From LZORAL124-50-18 sp051208045 (GTDB lineage: Bacteria > Pseudomonadota > Gammaproteobacteria > Pseudomonadales > Oleiphilaceae): a stretch of DNA of 64,000 nt. The position numbers and the translations under genes are program-made. Under the pieces are notes generated by a model, which saw only the letters and a list, made by a program, of their open reading frames with translations, was not told the DNA's origin and searched no databases. Where the stretch lies: positions 15,798 to 79,797 of the forward strand of contig JBPJFY010000016.1 in assembly GCA_051208045.1 (NCBI GenBank). The letters run 5' to 3'. Shown in pieces: positions 15,350 through 25,563 of this stretch. Position 1 is the stretch's first letter. The number at the start of each line of letters is the position of its first letter.

Positions 15350-17371
15350 CTAATCCAAGTCCTTAAACAATGCCTTTAAGCTGCTCATGGTTTCATCCCG
15401 TTTCTTTTTGTTCTGCTCCGGATCTTTTTGCTTGAGCCCTTCCCAAACGAGATCTTCTTCCGGCAGTTCGTCGAGAAAACGACTGGGAATGGTTTCTATT
15501 TTTTCGCCATACTGCTTGCGCTGTGCTGCGTAGGTGAGAATCAACTCTTCGCGGGCGCGGGTGATTCCCACATACATCAAGCGCCGTTCCTCGGCAATGT
15601 TGTCTTCTTCGATACTGGAGCGGTGCGGCAGGATTTCTTCTTCCAGCCCCATGATAAACACCACGGGAAACTCCAGACCTTTGGAGGCATGCAGCGTCAT
15701 CAGGTGCACTTTGTCGTCTTCGTCTTCTTCCGCCTGCTGCTCCAGCATATCCCGCAGCATCAGGCGTGATATGGCTTCTTCCAGCGACATTTCATCGTCT
15801 GTGCCTTTGTCCCGCTCCAGCATCATCTGCACTGATTCAAGCAGATACCACACATTGGCCATGCGACGTTCGGCTTGCTTGGGGGTATTGGCATGCTGGT
15901 GTAGCCAGTCTTCGTATTCAATGTCTGAAAACATCCGCTTCAACACGGAGACCGAATCCTGCTGCTCCACAGCCTGCCGGGTACGGTCGAGCCACTCGAC
16001 AAACTGGCGCACACGCGCCACCGCCCGCTCTGACATCGTCGCTCCCAGGCCCACTTCCCCCGATGCCAGGTACAAACTGATGTTCCTGCCGGTGGCGTAT
16101 TCGCCGAGTTTCTCCAGTGTGGACGGTCCAATCTCCCGCCGAGGCACGTTGATCACCCGAAGAAAGGCGGCATCGTCGTCCGGATTCACCAACAGCTTCA
16201 AATAAGCCATCGCGTCTTTGATTTCGTTTTTGGAAAAGAACGACGACCCGCCGGATATCCGATACGGAATCTGGTTGGCTTGCAACTTCATTTCCAGCAA
16301 CCGGGCCTGATGATTACCCCGATACAGCACCGCATAGTCACGGAAATCACGCCCGCGCTTCAGCTTGTGATCAATAATTTCCACTGCAATCCGCTCACAC
16401 TCGGCATCTTCATTGCGCGCTTCGATGATGCGAATCACTTCTCCGAAACCCAGGTCACTCCAGAGGGATTTTTCGAACACATGGCTGTTGTTACCGATCA
16501 CCGCGTTGGCGGCTTTTAGGATGCGCCCGGTCGAACGATAGTTTTGTTCCAGCTTGACCACCTTGAGCGAAGGAAAATCCTCTTTCAGTTTTACCAGATT
16601 TTCCGGTCGCGCACCCCGCCAGGCGTAGATTGACTGGTCGTCGTCTCCCACCACGGTAAACATGGAACGTGCAGCGACCAATAACTTGACCATTTCATAC
16701 TGACACAGGTTGGTATCCTGATACTCATCCACCAGCATGTAACGAATACGGTGCTGCCACTTTTCCAGAATCGCGGGGTGCGCCTGAAACAATCGCACCA
16801 CCAACAGAATCAGGTCATCAAAATCCATGGCGTTGTAGGCTTTCAGATAGCGCGCATACTGCTGGTAAACCATCGCGATATGCAGCTCCCGCGGCGATTG
16901 TGCCAGATTCACCGCCTCTTCCGCTGTGATCATGTCATTCTTTAGAAAGGAGATCCGGTTCTGAATGTCGGACACATCTTCGGCATCCACTTCGCTGTCT
17001 TTGAGCATGATGTCCCGAATCAGTGCCTTGGCATCTTCCGCATCAAAAATCGAAAACCCCGCCTTGTAGCCCAGCGTTTTGTGCTCCTCTTTGAGAATCG
17101 TGAGCCCCAGGTTATGAAAGGTAGACACCATCAGCCCTTTGGTCTCGCGGGCAGGCAGCAGCCGACCCACCCGCTCTTTCATCTCACGGGCTGCCTTATT
17201 GGTAAAGGTCACCGCGGCAATGTTTTTCGCCTTGTAACCGCATTGCTCGATGAGGTAGGTGATTTTCGTGGTGATTACGCTCGTTTTGCCACTGCCTGCC
17301 CCGGCGAGAACCAACAACGGGCTGCTAATGTAATGCACGGCTTCGCGCTGGCGAGGATTCAGGCTGGACAC
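15350..17371 (-). CDS. rep: ATP-dependent DNA helicase Rep
   Basis: 673 residues, the same length as E. coli Rep, starting at GTG. Superfamily 1A motifs are clear: Q-motif LNPRQREAV, Walker A LAGAGSGKTSVIT, motif II DEYQDTN, motif III GDDDQSIYAWRGA, QNYRS (motif IV) and VGITRARE (motif VI). The 3'-5' helicase clears protein roadblocks ahead of replication forks and helps fork restart. Identity as Rep rather than UvrD is favoured by length and by the basic C-terminal tail. It overlaps nothing and is convergent with the nucleotidyltransferase gene. Confidence 0.93.
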   Translation of the reverse strand: MSSLNPRQREAVHYISSPLLVLAGAGSGKTSVITTKITYLIEQCGYKAKNIAAVTFTNKAAREMKERVGRLLPARETKGLMVSTFHNLGLTILKEEHKTLGYKAGFSIFDAEDAKALIRDIMLKDSEVDAEDVSDIQNRISFLKNDMITAEEAVNLAQSPRELHIAMVYQQYARYLKAYNAMDFDDLILLVVRLFQAHPAILEKWQHRIRYMLVDEYQDTNLCQYEMVKLLVAARSMFTVVGDDDQSIYAWRGARPENLVKLKEDFPSLKVVKLEQNYRSTGRILKAANAVIGNNSHVFEKSLWSDLGFGEVIRIIEARNEDAECERIAVEIIDHKLKRGRDFRDYAVLYRGNHQARLLEMKLQANQIPYRISGGSSFFSKNEIKDAMAYLKLLVNPDDDAAFLRVINVPRREIGPSTLEKLGEYATGRNISLYLASGEVGLGATMSERAVARVRQFVEWLDRTRQAVEQQDSVSVLKRMFSDIEYEDWLHQHANTPKQAERRMANVWYLLESVQMMLERDKGTDDEMSLEEAISRLMLRDMLEQQAEEDEDDKVHLMTLHASKGLEFPVVFIMGLEEEILPHRSSIEEDNIAEERRLMYVGITRAREELILTYAAQRKQYGEKIETIPSRFLDELPEEDLVWEGLKQKDPEQNKKKRDETMSSLKALFKDLD

Positions 17372-17475
17372 GATCGTTTGAACTCAGAAAATGGAAGGAG
17401 GCGTAGTTTACCAGATTCGCCTTTTGTGAGCGCTTTTTTTCCCGACCGGGGTTTGCCCCAGGAGCTGTTGACGTG

Positions 17476-18294
17476 TCAGCGAGCACGCTCCGGTAAATAC
17501 TGCTGCAAAATCGCGTCATAGGTGCCATCCGTTTTCATGGAGTCCAGTGCGGCATCAAACTTTTCGACATCCTCCGGTGCCACTGACTTCCGGCCAAACA
17601 TTAAGTATGCCGCCGCCTCTTCCGGGCCGTACAGCGGAAACAGCACCCCCACTTCCTTGTCATAGCCTGTCTTTTTCAGCATATAGGCCCCGGCAATTTC
17701 ATCGGCAATAAAGCCATTAATTCGCCCGCGCATGAGCTTCTCCATGTTTTGTTCCACAGAGTTCACTTCTTGAATTTGCGCCATAAACCCAGGGTCTTTG
17801 GCCAAGGCATCGTGTTCATCTGAAAAAATCGAACCACGTGTACCACCAAAAAAGAATTGCGTACCGATGGTGTCTTTGAGGGAACGAATGTGCGACCATT
17901 TCTCCATCTCGCTCTTCCGCACAAACATCACGTTGTATTCCAGCTTAAACCAGCTGCTGGAAAACCGGGCAAATTCCTCCCGCTCGCTGTTTTTCAGTGC
18001 GCTCATGGCAATATCCAGAAAGCCTTCCTGCATGTCATGCAACCCGCGATTCCAGGGTACTTCCTTGAAGGTCAGCCGAAAACCGGCACGGCGCGCCATC
18101 TCTTTGATCAGCTCGATGTTCACCCCTTCCGGGTCGTCGCCGATGCCACGAAACTGATGCGGCGCCCAATCTTTCCAGCCTACGACGAACGGCTGGGGCT
18201 CTCGGGACTCAGCAGCAGTGGCACAAAGCAAGACGAGCGCTGACATAAAAGCCGTGAACCACCGACGAGAAAGCCATCGTGCACGTAAAATCAT
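17476..18294 (-). CDS. periplasmic solute-binding protein, family 3-like
   Basis: 272 residues from the ATG that has AGGAGA six bases upstream; an upstream ATG lacks such support. The signal peptide ends near TAAES (about residue 30). The domain is SBP family 3-like: FVVGWKDWAPHQF, DPEGVNIELIKEMARRAG, DIAMSALKNSEREEFARFS and a C-terminal FDAALDSMKTDGTY segment. No transporter permease or ATPase is adjacent, so it may be an orphan sensor-type binding protein. The ligand is unknown; amino acids are typical of the fold. Confidence 0.82.
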   Translation of the reverse strand: MILRARWLSRRWFTAFMSALVLLCATAAESREPQPFVVGWKDWAPHQFRGIGDDPEGVNIELIKEMARRAGFRLTFKEVPWNRGLHDMQEGFLDIAMSALKNSEREEFARFSSSWFKLEYNVMFVRKSEMEKWSHIRSLKDTIGTQFFFGGTRGSIFSDEHDALAKDPGFMAQIQEVNSVEQNMEKLMRGRINGFIADEIAGAYMLKKTGYDKEVGVLFPLYGPEEAAAYLMFGRKSVAPEDVEKFDAALDSMKTDGTYDAILQQYLPERAR

Positions 18295-18418
18295 GGGATC
18301 TCCTGGAGCAACACGTAAGGACACCTGCACTTCTCAGTATAGACCCTGCTACGGATTGACGACGTTTAAAAGTGACAGTTTGGCAGCGACACTCAGTCGC
18401 AGAGCCATCTGAGGGCGA

Positions 18419-19312
18419 TCATGCGGCGTCCCGAACAGGATCCGACGCGGACACAGCGGCCGTGCGCTTTTCACTGAAAAGGCAGCACCCAATAAACACA
18501 CCAACACTCAGGTTCATCACCAGCGCATACAGCACACTGGGAATCACCATGCCAGCACTCTGGAGAAGCGTAGTCGCAACGAAGATACCCATGGCAGCAT
18601 TTTGCAATCCGCATTCAATCGCAATGGCAATACGCTGCTGCCGCGCCATTCCCAATGCCAGGGCACCCAGCAACGCCCCCCCCATCGTCAACACATTAAG
18701 CAATAGTACGGCCGGCCCTGCGGTCCAGACATACGCAGTCATCTGATCCCACTGACCAATAAAGGTCAGCACTACGATCATCACAAACAATCCCACCGAA
18801 ATACGCCGCGCGGGCAGTTGAACCCGCCGGGCAAAAGCGGGTCGGCGGTGGCGTATCGCCATACCCGCGAGCAGGGGAAGCGTGGAGATTAAAAATATCC
18901 CAGTCACCATTTTGCCCAGAGGGAATGCCACCGCTTCGATGCCTGCCGCCCAGTGGGCAAGGGAAAAATTCACCAGCAGCGGGAGTGTCAGCAAGCTGGC
19001 AACGCTCGTAATTGCCGTGAGAGAGACTGACAATGCCGTATCCCCCCCGGCCACATTCGTCAGTAGATTCGACGTAATGCCACCGGGGCTGGCCGCCAGA
19101 ATCATCACACCAATCGCCAGCTCCGCAGGCAGTCGCAAGACCACAGCAAGGCCAAACCCGATCAACGGCAACAGCACCAGCTGACTCACCAGACCGTAAC
19201 CCACAGCCAGTGGATGCATCACCACCCGCTTGAAATCGTCGATTACCAACGTCAGCCCCATGGACAACATGATAAACGCCAGTGCCAGTGGCAACAGTGG
19301 TCCCGTATTCAT
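18419..19312 (-). CDS. bile acid:sodium symporter (BASS) family transporter
   Basis: 297 residues from MNTGPLL, which has GGGAGAG directly upstream; an earlier start would add a basic, non-homologous stretch. About nine hydrophobic segments are seen. The family motif ILAASPGGITSNLLTNVAGGDTALSVSLTAITS (about 80-112) carries the sodium- and substrate-binding residues. Bacterial members import organic anions such as pantoate or sulfonates with Na+; the substrate here is unknown. It is transcribed away from the GGDEF-EAL gene at 19522. Confidence 0.88.
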   Translation of the reverse strand: MNTGPLLPLALAFIMLSMGLTLVIDDFKRVVMHPLAVGYGLVSQLVLLPLIGFGLAVVLRLPAELAIGVMILAASPGGITSNLLTNVAGGDTALSVSLTAITSVASLLTLPLLVNFSLAHWAAGIEAVAFPLGKMVTGIFLISTLPLLAGMAIRHRRPAFARRVQLPARRISVGLFVMIVVLTFIGQWDQMTAYVWTAGPAVLLLNVLTMGGALLGALALGMARQQRIAIAIECGLQNAAMGIFVATTLLQSAGMVIPSVLYALVMNLSVGVFIGCCLFSEKRTAAVSASDPVRDAA

Positions 19313-19521
19313 CCCTCTCTCCCTTCGTTTGCAAGCACGCTGTCGGCGATTCTGTGCTCGCGACACCCAGGTAACGCCACTATTGTATCCGGTGTCACCG
19401 GCAAAAAAATTGATCCCAGTTCTGCTCTATCTGCGGATTGATCGCTGCAATTCGCCCATCAGCGCATGTAAATCCATCCTCACTACTTTCCTCAACAGGC
19501 CGAAAGGGCTATAGTCAAACG

Positions 19522-21315
19522 ATGGATGAGCCGACAGAAAGACAGGACGCAGTTCAAGCAAGCAGTATGAATACTATGTGGTCAAATCAGGGCCTACCCG
19601 GCATACAACGTGTTTCCGTTTTGGTGTTGACAGAGCACCACATGGATTTTTTGTGGGTAGCCTCCCAATTGCGGCAAATCCCGGAACTGATCGAAGAGCT
19701 GCACTGGTGCGAGCACCCGTCAGAACTCGAAGCTTGCCTGAATGCCATCCCCTGCCAGCTCATCCTGTGGGACACCACCTTCGCAGAACAGAATTCCCTG
19801 ACATTTCTCAGCTACCTCAGTGTACAAAGCGGCCACGCCCCCATTATTGCCTTAGGGGCAGACGAAGAAAAAGCCTGTGTGCAGGCAATTTTCAGCGCTG
19901 GTGGCGCGGATTATCTGTGCAAGCGGTTTATGTCGGTATGGGCGCTGGAAAAGTCGATTCGCTTTGCGCTATATCGGGCCCAATCCGAAGAGCAGGTCAA
20001 CCGCCGATCCCAGGTAGACTCCCTCACCGGCGTGGTGAATCGCAACCTGTTTTTTGACCGGTTAAATCACAGCCTGCAGCGTGCTCGCAGGAACCGGGAG
20101 CTGGTCGGTCTGATGATTCTTAACATCGACAATTTCCAGGCCATTAATGAGACCTTCGGCTATAAATCCGGCGACGGCCTGATTCGCTCCGTGGCTCTGC
20201 GCCTGAATAAAACCCTGCGACAGTCCGACAGCATCGCCCGAATCGGTGGTGATGAATTTGCCCTCGTGCTGGAAAATCTGGACAGTTTCTATTCCTGCAT
20301 CAATGTTGCCGAAAAGCTGGTGGATTTGTTTCACAGCCCCTTTCTGGTGAATGAAGAGCCCACCAAAATCACCGTCAGCCTGGGAATTGCCTGCTTTCCG
20401 GAAACCGGCCAAACGGCGGAAGACCTTGTGAAATATGCCAATCGTGGCATGTTGAATGCTAAGCAGGAGCACGGCAATACCTACCAGTATTACAATCAGG
20501 CATTGAACCGGGAACTGGCGAAAACGCTGAAGCTGGAAGCGGATTTCCGCAAGGCCATTCGCCACGCGGAGCTCCGCCTGTTCTATCAGCCTCGCATTGA
20601 CATCGCGAACAATGAACTCATCGGGATGGAGAGTCTCGTGCGGTGGGAGCACCCGGAGCTAGGCCTGCTCACCCCCAACCAATTCATCCCCATGGCGGAG
20701 CGTACCGGCATGATTGTGCCCATGGGGTATTGGGTCGTCGATCAAGCCTGCCGGGATGTCGCCGCGCTGCAGGCACTCGGCTATCAAAACCTGACGTGCA
20801 GCGTCAATCTCTCTTTCCGGCAATTTCAGGACAAAAAACTGGCAGAAACCATCTTCCGCATTATTATCAACGCGGGCGTCGATCCTTCCAGCATGGAACT
20901 GGAATTGACCGAATCTGCGATGATGCAAAACTGGGATGTGACACGGCAATGCCTGGAAGATATCGCGAATCTGGGCATTGCCTTTGCGTTGGACGATTTC
21001 GGCACCGGTTTTTCAAGTTTTTCTCACCTGCACAAATTGCCTATTTCAACCCTGAAAATTGATAAGTCCTTTGTGGATGATCTGGAGACCTCCCGCGACA
21101 GTCAGAATATCGTGAATGCCGTCGTCGGACTGGCACATAATCTTCAAATGAACGTCGTCGCCGAAGGGGTGGAAAACGAGGCACAACTCAGCTTTTTGCA
21201 GCTCCATCACTGTGATCAGGTGCAGGGCTATTACTTTGGCAAACCCGTCCCCTACGACCAGTTTTTGAACGTACTGCGCAAATATTATCCCGCCTCACAG
21301 ATCAGCCACCAATAA
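19522..21315 (+). CDS. response-regulator-like GGDEF-EAL protein
   Basis: About 597 residues from MDEPTERQ; in-frame ATGs at 19567 and 19576 are alternatives. It has a receiver-like N-terminus (VSVLVLTEH, LILWDTTF with the acceptor-type Asp, ADYLCKRF with the conserved Lys), a GGDEF domain with intact RIGGDEFALVL, and a C-terminal EAL domain. In the EAL domain the signature is ESL (MESLVRW), while other catalytic pieces are kept: SVNLSFRQF, ELELTES, ALDDFGTG, LKIDKSF, VAEGVEN and QGYYFGKP. Phosphodiesterase activity is therefore plausible and cyclase activity possible. No cognate histidine kinase is adjacent. Confidence 0.88.
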   Translation: MDEPTERQDAVQASSMNTMWSNQGLPGIQRVSVLVLTEHHMDFLWVASQLRQIPELIEELHWCEHPSELEACLNAIPCQLILWDTTFAEQNSLTFLSYLSVQSGHAPIIALGADEEKACVQAIFSAGGADYLCKRFMSVWALEKSIRFALYRAQSEEQVNRRSQVDSLTGVVNRNLFFDRLNHSLQRARRNRELVGLMILNIDNFQAINETFGYKSGDGLIRSVALRLNKTLRQSDSIARIGGDEFALVLENLDSFYSCINVAEKLVDLFHSPFLVNEEPTKITVSLGIACFPETGQTAEDLVKYANRGMLNAKQEHGNTYQYYNQALNRELAKTLKLEADFRKAIRHAELRLFYQPRIDIANNELIGMESLVRWEHPELGLLTPNQFIPMAERTGMIVPMGYWVVDQACRDVAALQALGYQNLTCSVNLSFRQFQDKKLAETIFRIIINAGVDPSSMELELTESAMMQNWDVTRQCLEDIANLGIAFALDDFGTGFSSFSHLHKLPISTLKIDKSFVDDLETSRDSQNIVNAVVGLAHNLQMNVVAEGVENEAQLSFLQLHHCDQVQGYYFGKPVPYDQFLNVLRKYYPASQISHQ

Positions 21316-21426
21316 CCGGTTTTTTCTTTGTCCGAAAAGGTTTAAAAAACCAGTTCTCACCCCCATTACAGAAAACATTTCTACACCGGGTACTAGACCG
21401 GCATCACTCAAACAAGAAGGATCACC

Positions 21427-23733
21427 ATGCGTACCATTTCGTCCACCATTGCGAACGAGTTGGCCGTTCAGGAATCGCAAGTACTGGCCGCCATAAACCT
21501 GCTAGACGAGGGCGCGACCGTCCCCTTTATCGCCCGATACCGTAAAGAGGTCACCGGTTCGCTGGACGACAATCAATTACGCAGCCTCTCTGAGCGTTTG
21601 CTCTATCTGAGAGAACTGGAAGATCGCCGCCAGACCATATTGAAATCCATCCGCGAACAGGAAAAACTGACCCCGGAACTGGAAACCGCCCTGCTGGCTG
21701 CAGACACGAAAAACCGCCTGGAAGACCTGTATCTGCCCTACAAGCCCAAGCGCCGCACCAAGGGCCAGATTGCCATCGAGGCCGGGCTGGAGCCCCTGGC
21801 CACCACGCTTTGGGAAGACCCCTCGCAGAATCCGGAAACGCTCGCCGCGCAATACCTGAATGAAGAACACAAAATCAGCACCGCCAAAGACGCCCTGGAT
21901 GGCGCGAAATACATATTGATGGAGCGCTTCAGTGAGAACGCCGATGTGCTGGAAAAAGTAAGAAACTTTCAGTGGCAACACGCCTTGGTCAGCGTCACGG
22001 TGGTGGTGGGTCAGGAAGAAGCTGGTGCGAAATTCCGAGATTACTTTGAGCACAATGAACCCTTAAAATCCGTGCCCTCGCACCGGGCACTCGCGATACT
22101 GCGGGGCAGAAATGAAGGTGTATTGACCTTTGGCTTACGTCTGGAGGACGAAGACCCGAACGATCGAAAAGCCATCCACCCCTGCGAAACCATCATTGCG
22201 GACCACTTTCATGTGCGCAACCAGCAGCGCCCAGCCGATGCCTGGCTCCAGGAGGTGGTACGCTGGACCTGGCGCATCAAGATCAGTACCTACGTGGAAA
22301 CCGAACTGGTGGGTCGCATTCGTGAAGCTGCCGAAGAGGAGGCCATCCGGGTGTTTGCCAGCAATTTGAAAGACCTGTTGCTGGCCGCACCTGCTGGCCC
22401 CAAGGCCTGTATCGGGTTGGACCCCGGTTTGAGAACCGGGGTGAAAGTGGCGGTGATTGACGCCACCGGAAAAGTCTTGGACCACACAGCCATCTACCCG
22501 CATGCGCCTCAGAATCAGTGGGATCGCAGCATTGAAACCCTGGCCGTGCTTGCCCGGAAACACCAGGCGGAGCTGGTCAGCATCGGCAACGGAACCGCCT
22601 CCCGGGAAACCGACAAGCTGGCAGGCGACCTGATGAAACGCTACCCCGAACTCGGGCTGCGTAAAATCACCGTGAACGAGGCCGGCGCCTCTGTTTACTC
22701 GGCGTCGGAATTCGCTGCGCGTGAAATGCCGGATCTGGACGTGACCATTCGCGGCGCGGTATCCATCGCCCGGCGCTTACAGGACCCCCTGGCGGAGCTG
22801 GTGAAAATCGAGCCTAAGTCTATCGGCGTCGGCCAGTACCAGCACGATGTGAATCAATCACAACTGGCCCGCAGCCTGGATGCGGTGGTCGAAGACTGTG
22901 TAAACGCCGTGGGCGTTGACCTGAACACAGCTTCGGCCCCCTTGTTAACGCGCGTCTCCGGGTTAAATGCCGTGATTGCCGACAACATTGTCGAATACCG
23001 CAATACCCACGGTAAGTTCACCAATCGAAAAGAGTTGAAAAAAGTGCCGCGACTGGGCGATAAAACCTTTGAACAGTCTGCGGGATTCCTGCGCATCATG
23101 GGCGGGGCAAACGCACTGGATGCCTCTTCTGTGCACCCGGAAGCCTATGCGATTGTCGAGCAGATTGCGGCCAACGAGCAGCGCGAGATCAAGGGCATGA
23201 TCGGGGATAGCCTGTTTCTCAAGGGCATCTCAGCGCAAAAATATGTCACGGAACAATTCGGGTTGCCCACGGTCAAAGACATTCTCAAAGAACTGGACAA
23301 ACCCGGTCGCGACCCCCGACCCGAGTTCAAAACGGCAGAATTCCAGGAAGGCGTGGATGACATCAAAGACCTCACGCCCGGTATGATTCTGGAAGGGTCC
23401 GTGACAAATGTGACCAACTTTGGTGCTTTCGTGGACATTGGCGTACATCAGGATGGCCTGGTACATATTTCCATGATTGCCAACCGCTTTGTCAAAGACC
23501 CGCGGGATGTGGTAAAAACAGGCGATATCGTCAAAGTGAAAGTGTTGGAGGTGGATGTGCCCCGCAAGCGCATCTCGCTCACCATGCGTTTGGAAGACAC
23601 TCCCGTTGAACGCGAATCACCAAAGAATGAACCGCGATCAGGTCGACCAAGGGCTGCAAAAAACGCAGCGGCAGCACCACCAGCCAACAATGCCTTTGCG
23701 GCGGCCTTCGCCAATGCAAAGAAAAACCGATGA
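21427..23733 (+). CDS. tex: transcription accessory protein Tex
   Basis: 768 residues, standard for Tex/YhgF. The N-terminal helical domain includes VPFIARYRKEVTGSLDD. It is followed by a YqgF/RuvC-like domain (CIGLDPGLRTGVKVAVID), a helix-hairpin-helix region (LNTASAPLLTRVSGLN) and a C-terminal S1 RNA-binding domain (GSVTNVTNFGAFVDIGVHQDG, VPRKRISLTMR), then a low-complexity basic tail rich in Ala and Asn. It binds nucleic acid and influences transcription. AAGGAT precedes the start. gshA begins ten bases after its stop, so the two form an operon, an order also known in pseudomonads. Confidence 0.94.
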   Translation: MRTISSTIANELAVQESQVLAAINLLDEGATVPFIARYRKEVTGSLDDNQLRSLSERLLYLRELEDRRQTILKSIREQEKLTPELETALLAADTKNRLEDLYLPYKPKRRTKGQIAIEAGLEPLATTLWEDPSQNPETLAAQYLNEEHKISTAKDALDGAKYILMERFSENADVLEKVRNFQWQHALVSVTVVVGQEEAGAKFRDYFEHNEPLKSVPSHRALAILRGRNEGVLTFGLRLEDEDPNDRKAIHPCETIIADHFHVRNQQRPADAWLQEVVRWTWRIKISTYVETELVGRIREAAEEEAIRVFASNLKDLLLAAPAGPKACIGLDPGLRTGVKVAVIDATGKVLDHTAIYPHAPQNQWDRSIETLAVLARKHQAELVSIGNGTASRETDKLAGDLMKRYPELGLRKITVNEAGASVYSASEFAAREMPDLDVTIRGAVSIARRLQDPLAELVKIEPKSIGVGQYQHDVNQSQLARSLDAVVEDCVNAVGVDLNTASAPLLTRVSGLNAVIADNIVEYRNTHGKFTNRKELKKVPRLGDKTFEQSAGFLRIMGGANALDASSVHPEAYAIVEQIAANEQREIKGMIGDSLFLKGISAQKYVTEQFGLPTVKDILKELDKPGRDPRPEFKTAEFQEGVDDIKDLTPGMILEGSVTNVTNFGAFVDIGVHQDGLVHISMIANRFVKDPRDVVKTGDIVKVKVLEVDVPRKRISLTMRLEDTPVERESPKNEPRSGRPRAAKNAAAAPPANNAFAAAFANAKKNR

Positions 23734-23742
23734 GGAATCGCT

Positions 23743-25302
23743 ATGACCCAGGTTTTTGAACATCACTTACAGGCTTTGCAGGCAGGCGGGCTGACACACT
23801 TGGCACGCATCAGCCGAGGCATTGAAAAGGAAGGCTTACGCTGCGATCCGAGCGGACGCATCGCCCTGACCGACCATCCTGCGACACTGGGTCATCCGCT
23901 CACGCACGCACGTATTACCACCGACTACGCAGAGTCACTGCTGGAACTCATTACACCGGTCTGCGAAAGCACCGAGGACGTGGTCAACGCACTGACCCAC
24001 ATCCACCAGTTTGTTCAAAAAAACCTGTCAGCCGAGTTACTCTGGGCGGGCAGTATGCCCTGTGAGCTGTCCGGTGAAGAAAGTATCGTCATCGCCAAAT
24101 ATGGCGACTCCAATCTGGGCAAGCTGAAGACGGTCTATCGGGAAGGTCTGGGCGTACGCTATGGCCGTATTATGCAGAGCATCGCCGGCATGCATTACAA
24201 CTTTTCCCTGCCGGACAGTTTCTGGCGGTTCTGGCAATCCGTTCAACAGTCTAACGCGCCACTGCAGGACTTCAAATCTGAACAGTACTTTTCACTGATA
24301 CGCAACTTCCGGCGCTACAGCTGGCTCCCCATGTACCTGTTTGGCGCATCCCCCGCCGTGGATCAGAGCTTTCTGACGCCGGAAATGCTGACGCAACACC
24401 CGGAACTACAACGCGTGAATGAGCGTACGTATCTGCTGCCGGGCGCGACATCCCTCCGTATGGGGGATATGGGCTATCACAACAACGCACAGTCTGACCT
24501 GAGTATCTGCTTCAACAAGCTGGAGAACTTCACCGCAACCCTGTACAAAGCCATTCATACTCCCTATGCGCCTTATGAAGCCATGGGTACGCAGCGCGAT
24601 GGCAAATACATCCAGCTCAATACCAACATTCTACAGATCGAAAACGAGTATTACAGTTCGATTCGGCCCAAACGCACCATCCAGACCGGCGAAAAGCCCA
24701 TACACGCGCTATCGGAGCGGGGTGTGGAGTACATTGAAGTCCGTTGTCTGGATCTGGATCCGTATTCCCCCATTGGCACCACCGCCAATGCCCTGCGGTT
24801 TATGGATGTCTTTCTCCTGTTCTGTCTGCTGGAAGAGAGCCCGTGGATTGATGATCGCGAATGTGCCTGCGTCGACGAGAATTTCAACCGCACCGTGCGC
24901 CAGGGCCGTGTCCCCGGAATTCAGCTATCCAGTCCAAACGGCGAACGCCCTCTAACGGAGCTGGCACACACGCTGCTCGAGAAATTGCAGAACGTGGCAA
25001 CGCTGATGGGCGATGACCGGTATGAGACTGCCGTTGCAGAACAGACGGCGAAAGTGGCCGATGTGGCGCTCACGCCTTCAGCCCGAGTGGAACAGGCGAT
25101 CACACAGGATGGCATGGAGTATCTGACCCTGATTAAGACACTGTCCACGCAGCACCAGGCCGCACTGGCCAGTCAATCACTCCCTGCAGACGTTGCTGAC
25201 GCACTGGCCACTGAACAAGCGGGCTCTTTTGATGCCGAGCAGCACTTGCGGAATCAGGATACGCAGGAATTTTCGGAGTTTCTGACCCAGTACTTATCCT
25301 AA
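23743..25302 (+). CDS. gshA: glutamate-cysteine ligase
   Basis: 519 residues, the size of the gammaproteobacterial GshA family. Motifs include ISRGIEKEGLR near the N-terminus, DYAESLLELITP, the Mg-ATP segment MQSIAGMHYNFSLPD and YIEVRCLDLDPYSPIG. It catalyses ATP-dependent formation of gamma-glutamylcysteine, the first step of glutathione synthesis, in the cytoplasm. It has RBS GAGGAA, lies nine bases after tex, and is followed by a hairpin terminator. gshB is not in the window. Confidence 0.95.
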   Translation: MTQVFEHHLQALQAGGLTHLARISRGIEKEGLRCDPSGRIALTDHPATLGHPLTHARITTDYAESLLELITPVCESTEDVVNALTHIHQFVQKNLSAELLWAGSMPCELSGEESIVIAKYGDSNLGKLKTVYREGLGVRYGRIMQSIAGMHYNFSLPDSFWRFWQSVQQSNAPLQDFKSEQYFSLIRNFRRYSWLPMYLFGASPAVDQSFLTPEMLTQHPELQRVNERTYLLPGATSLRMGDMGYHNNAQSDLSICFNKLENFTATLYKAIHTPYAPYEAMGTQRDGKYIQLNTNILQIENEYYSSIRPKRTIQTGEKPIHALSERGVEYIEVRCLDLDPYSPIGTTANALRFMDVFLLFCLLEESPWIDDRECACVDENFNRTVRQGRVPGIQLSSPNGERPLTELAHTLLEKLQNVATLMGDDRYETAVAEQTAKVADVALTPSARVEQAITQDGMEYLTLIKTLSTQHQAALASQSLPADVADALATEQAGSFDAEQHLRNQDTQEFSEFLTQYLS

Positions 25303-25330
25303 CCGTTACCTACAGCACAAAAATCGAACA

Positions 25331-25370
25331 ACCACATTGTTCAAAAAAAAACACTGTGGTACTTTTCTTT
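25331..25370 (+). terminator. terminator after gshA
   Basis: A stem ACCACA (25331-25336) pairs with TGTGGT (25355-25360) and is extended inward by TGTT/AACA after one mismatch. The T-rich tail ACTTTTCTTT follows. It lies 28 bp past the gshA stop and is a plausible rho-independent terminator of the tex-gshA operon. Confidence 0.6.
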
Positions 25371-25404
25371 ACAGAAGTTACAGAGCGCAACCGAATCACA
25401 CAGT

Positions 25405-25420
25405 TGTGAACAAGATCAAA
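25405..25420. promoter_or_regulatory. CRP/Vfr-like site upstream of rmf
   Basis: TGTGA-N6-TCAAA matches nine of ten defined bases of the CRP consensus TGTGA-N6-TCACA. It lies about 145 bp before the rmf start in a 260-bp leader. E. coli rmf is known to be controlled by cAMP-CRP and ppGpp, which makes the site plausible. It is called by eye and was not scored. Confidence 0.4.
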
Positions 25421-25563
25421 CGTTTGGGTTGTGAGTCGGTAAAAATCTGCAATACTTCCATCATAATAACAACGATGACAAAAAAACTTAGGGTAACCGC
25501 TGACCGTGGCAACTACTCGGGACTAAGTTCGCTCACCAGCAGCATAAAATAGGAGAGGCCGAC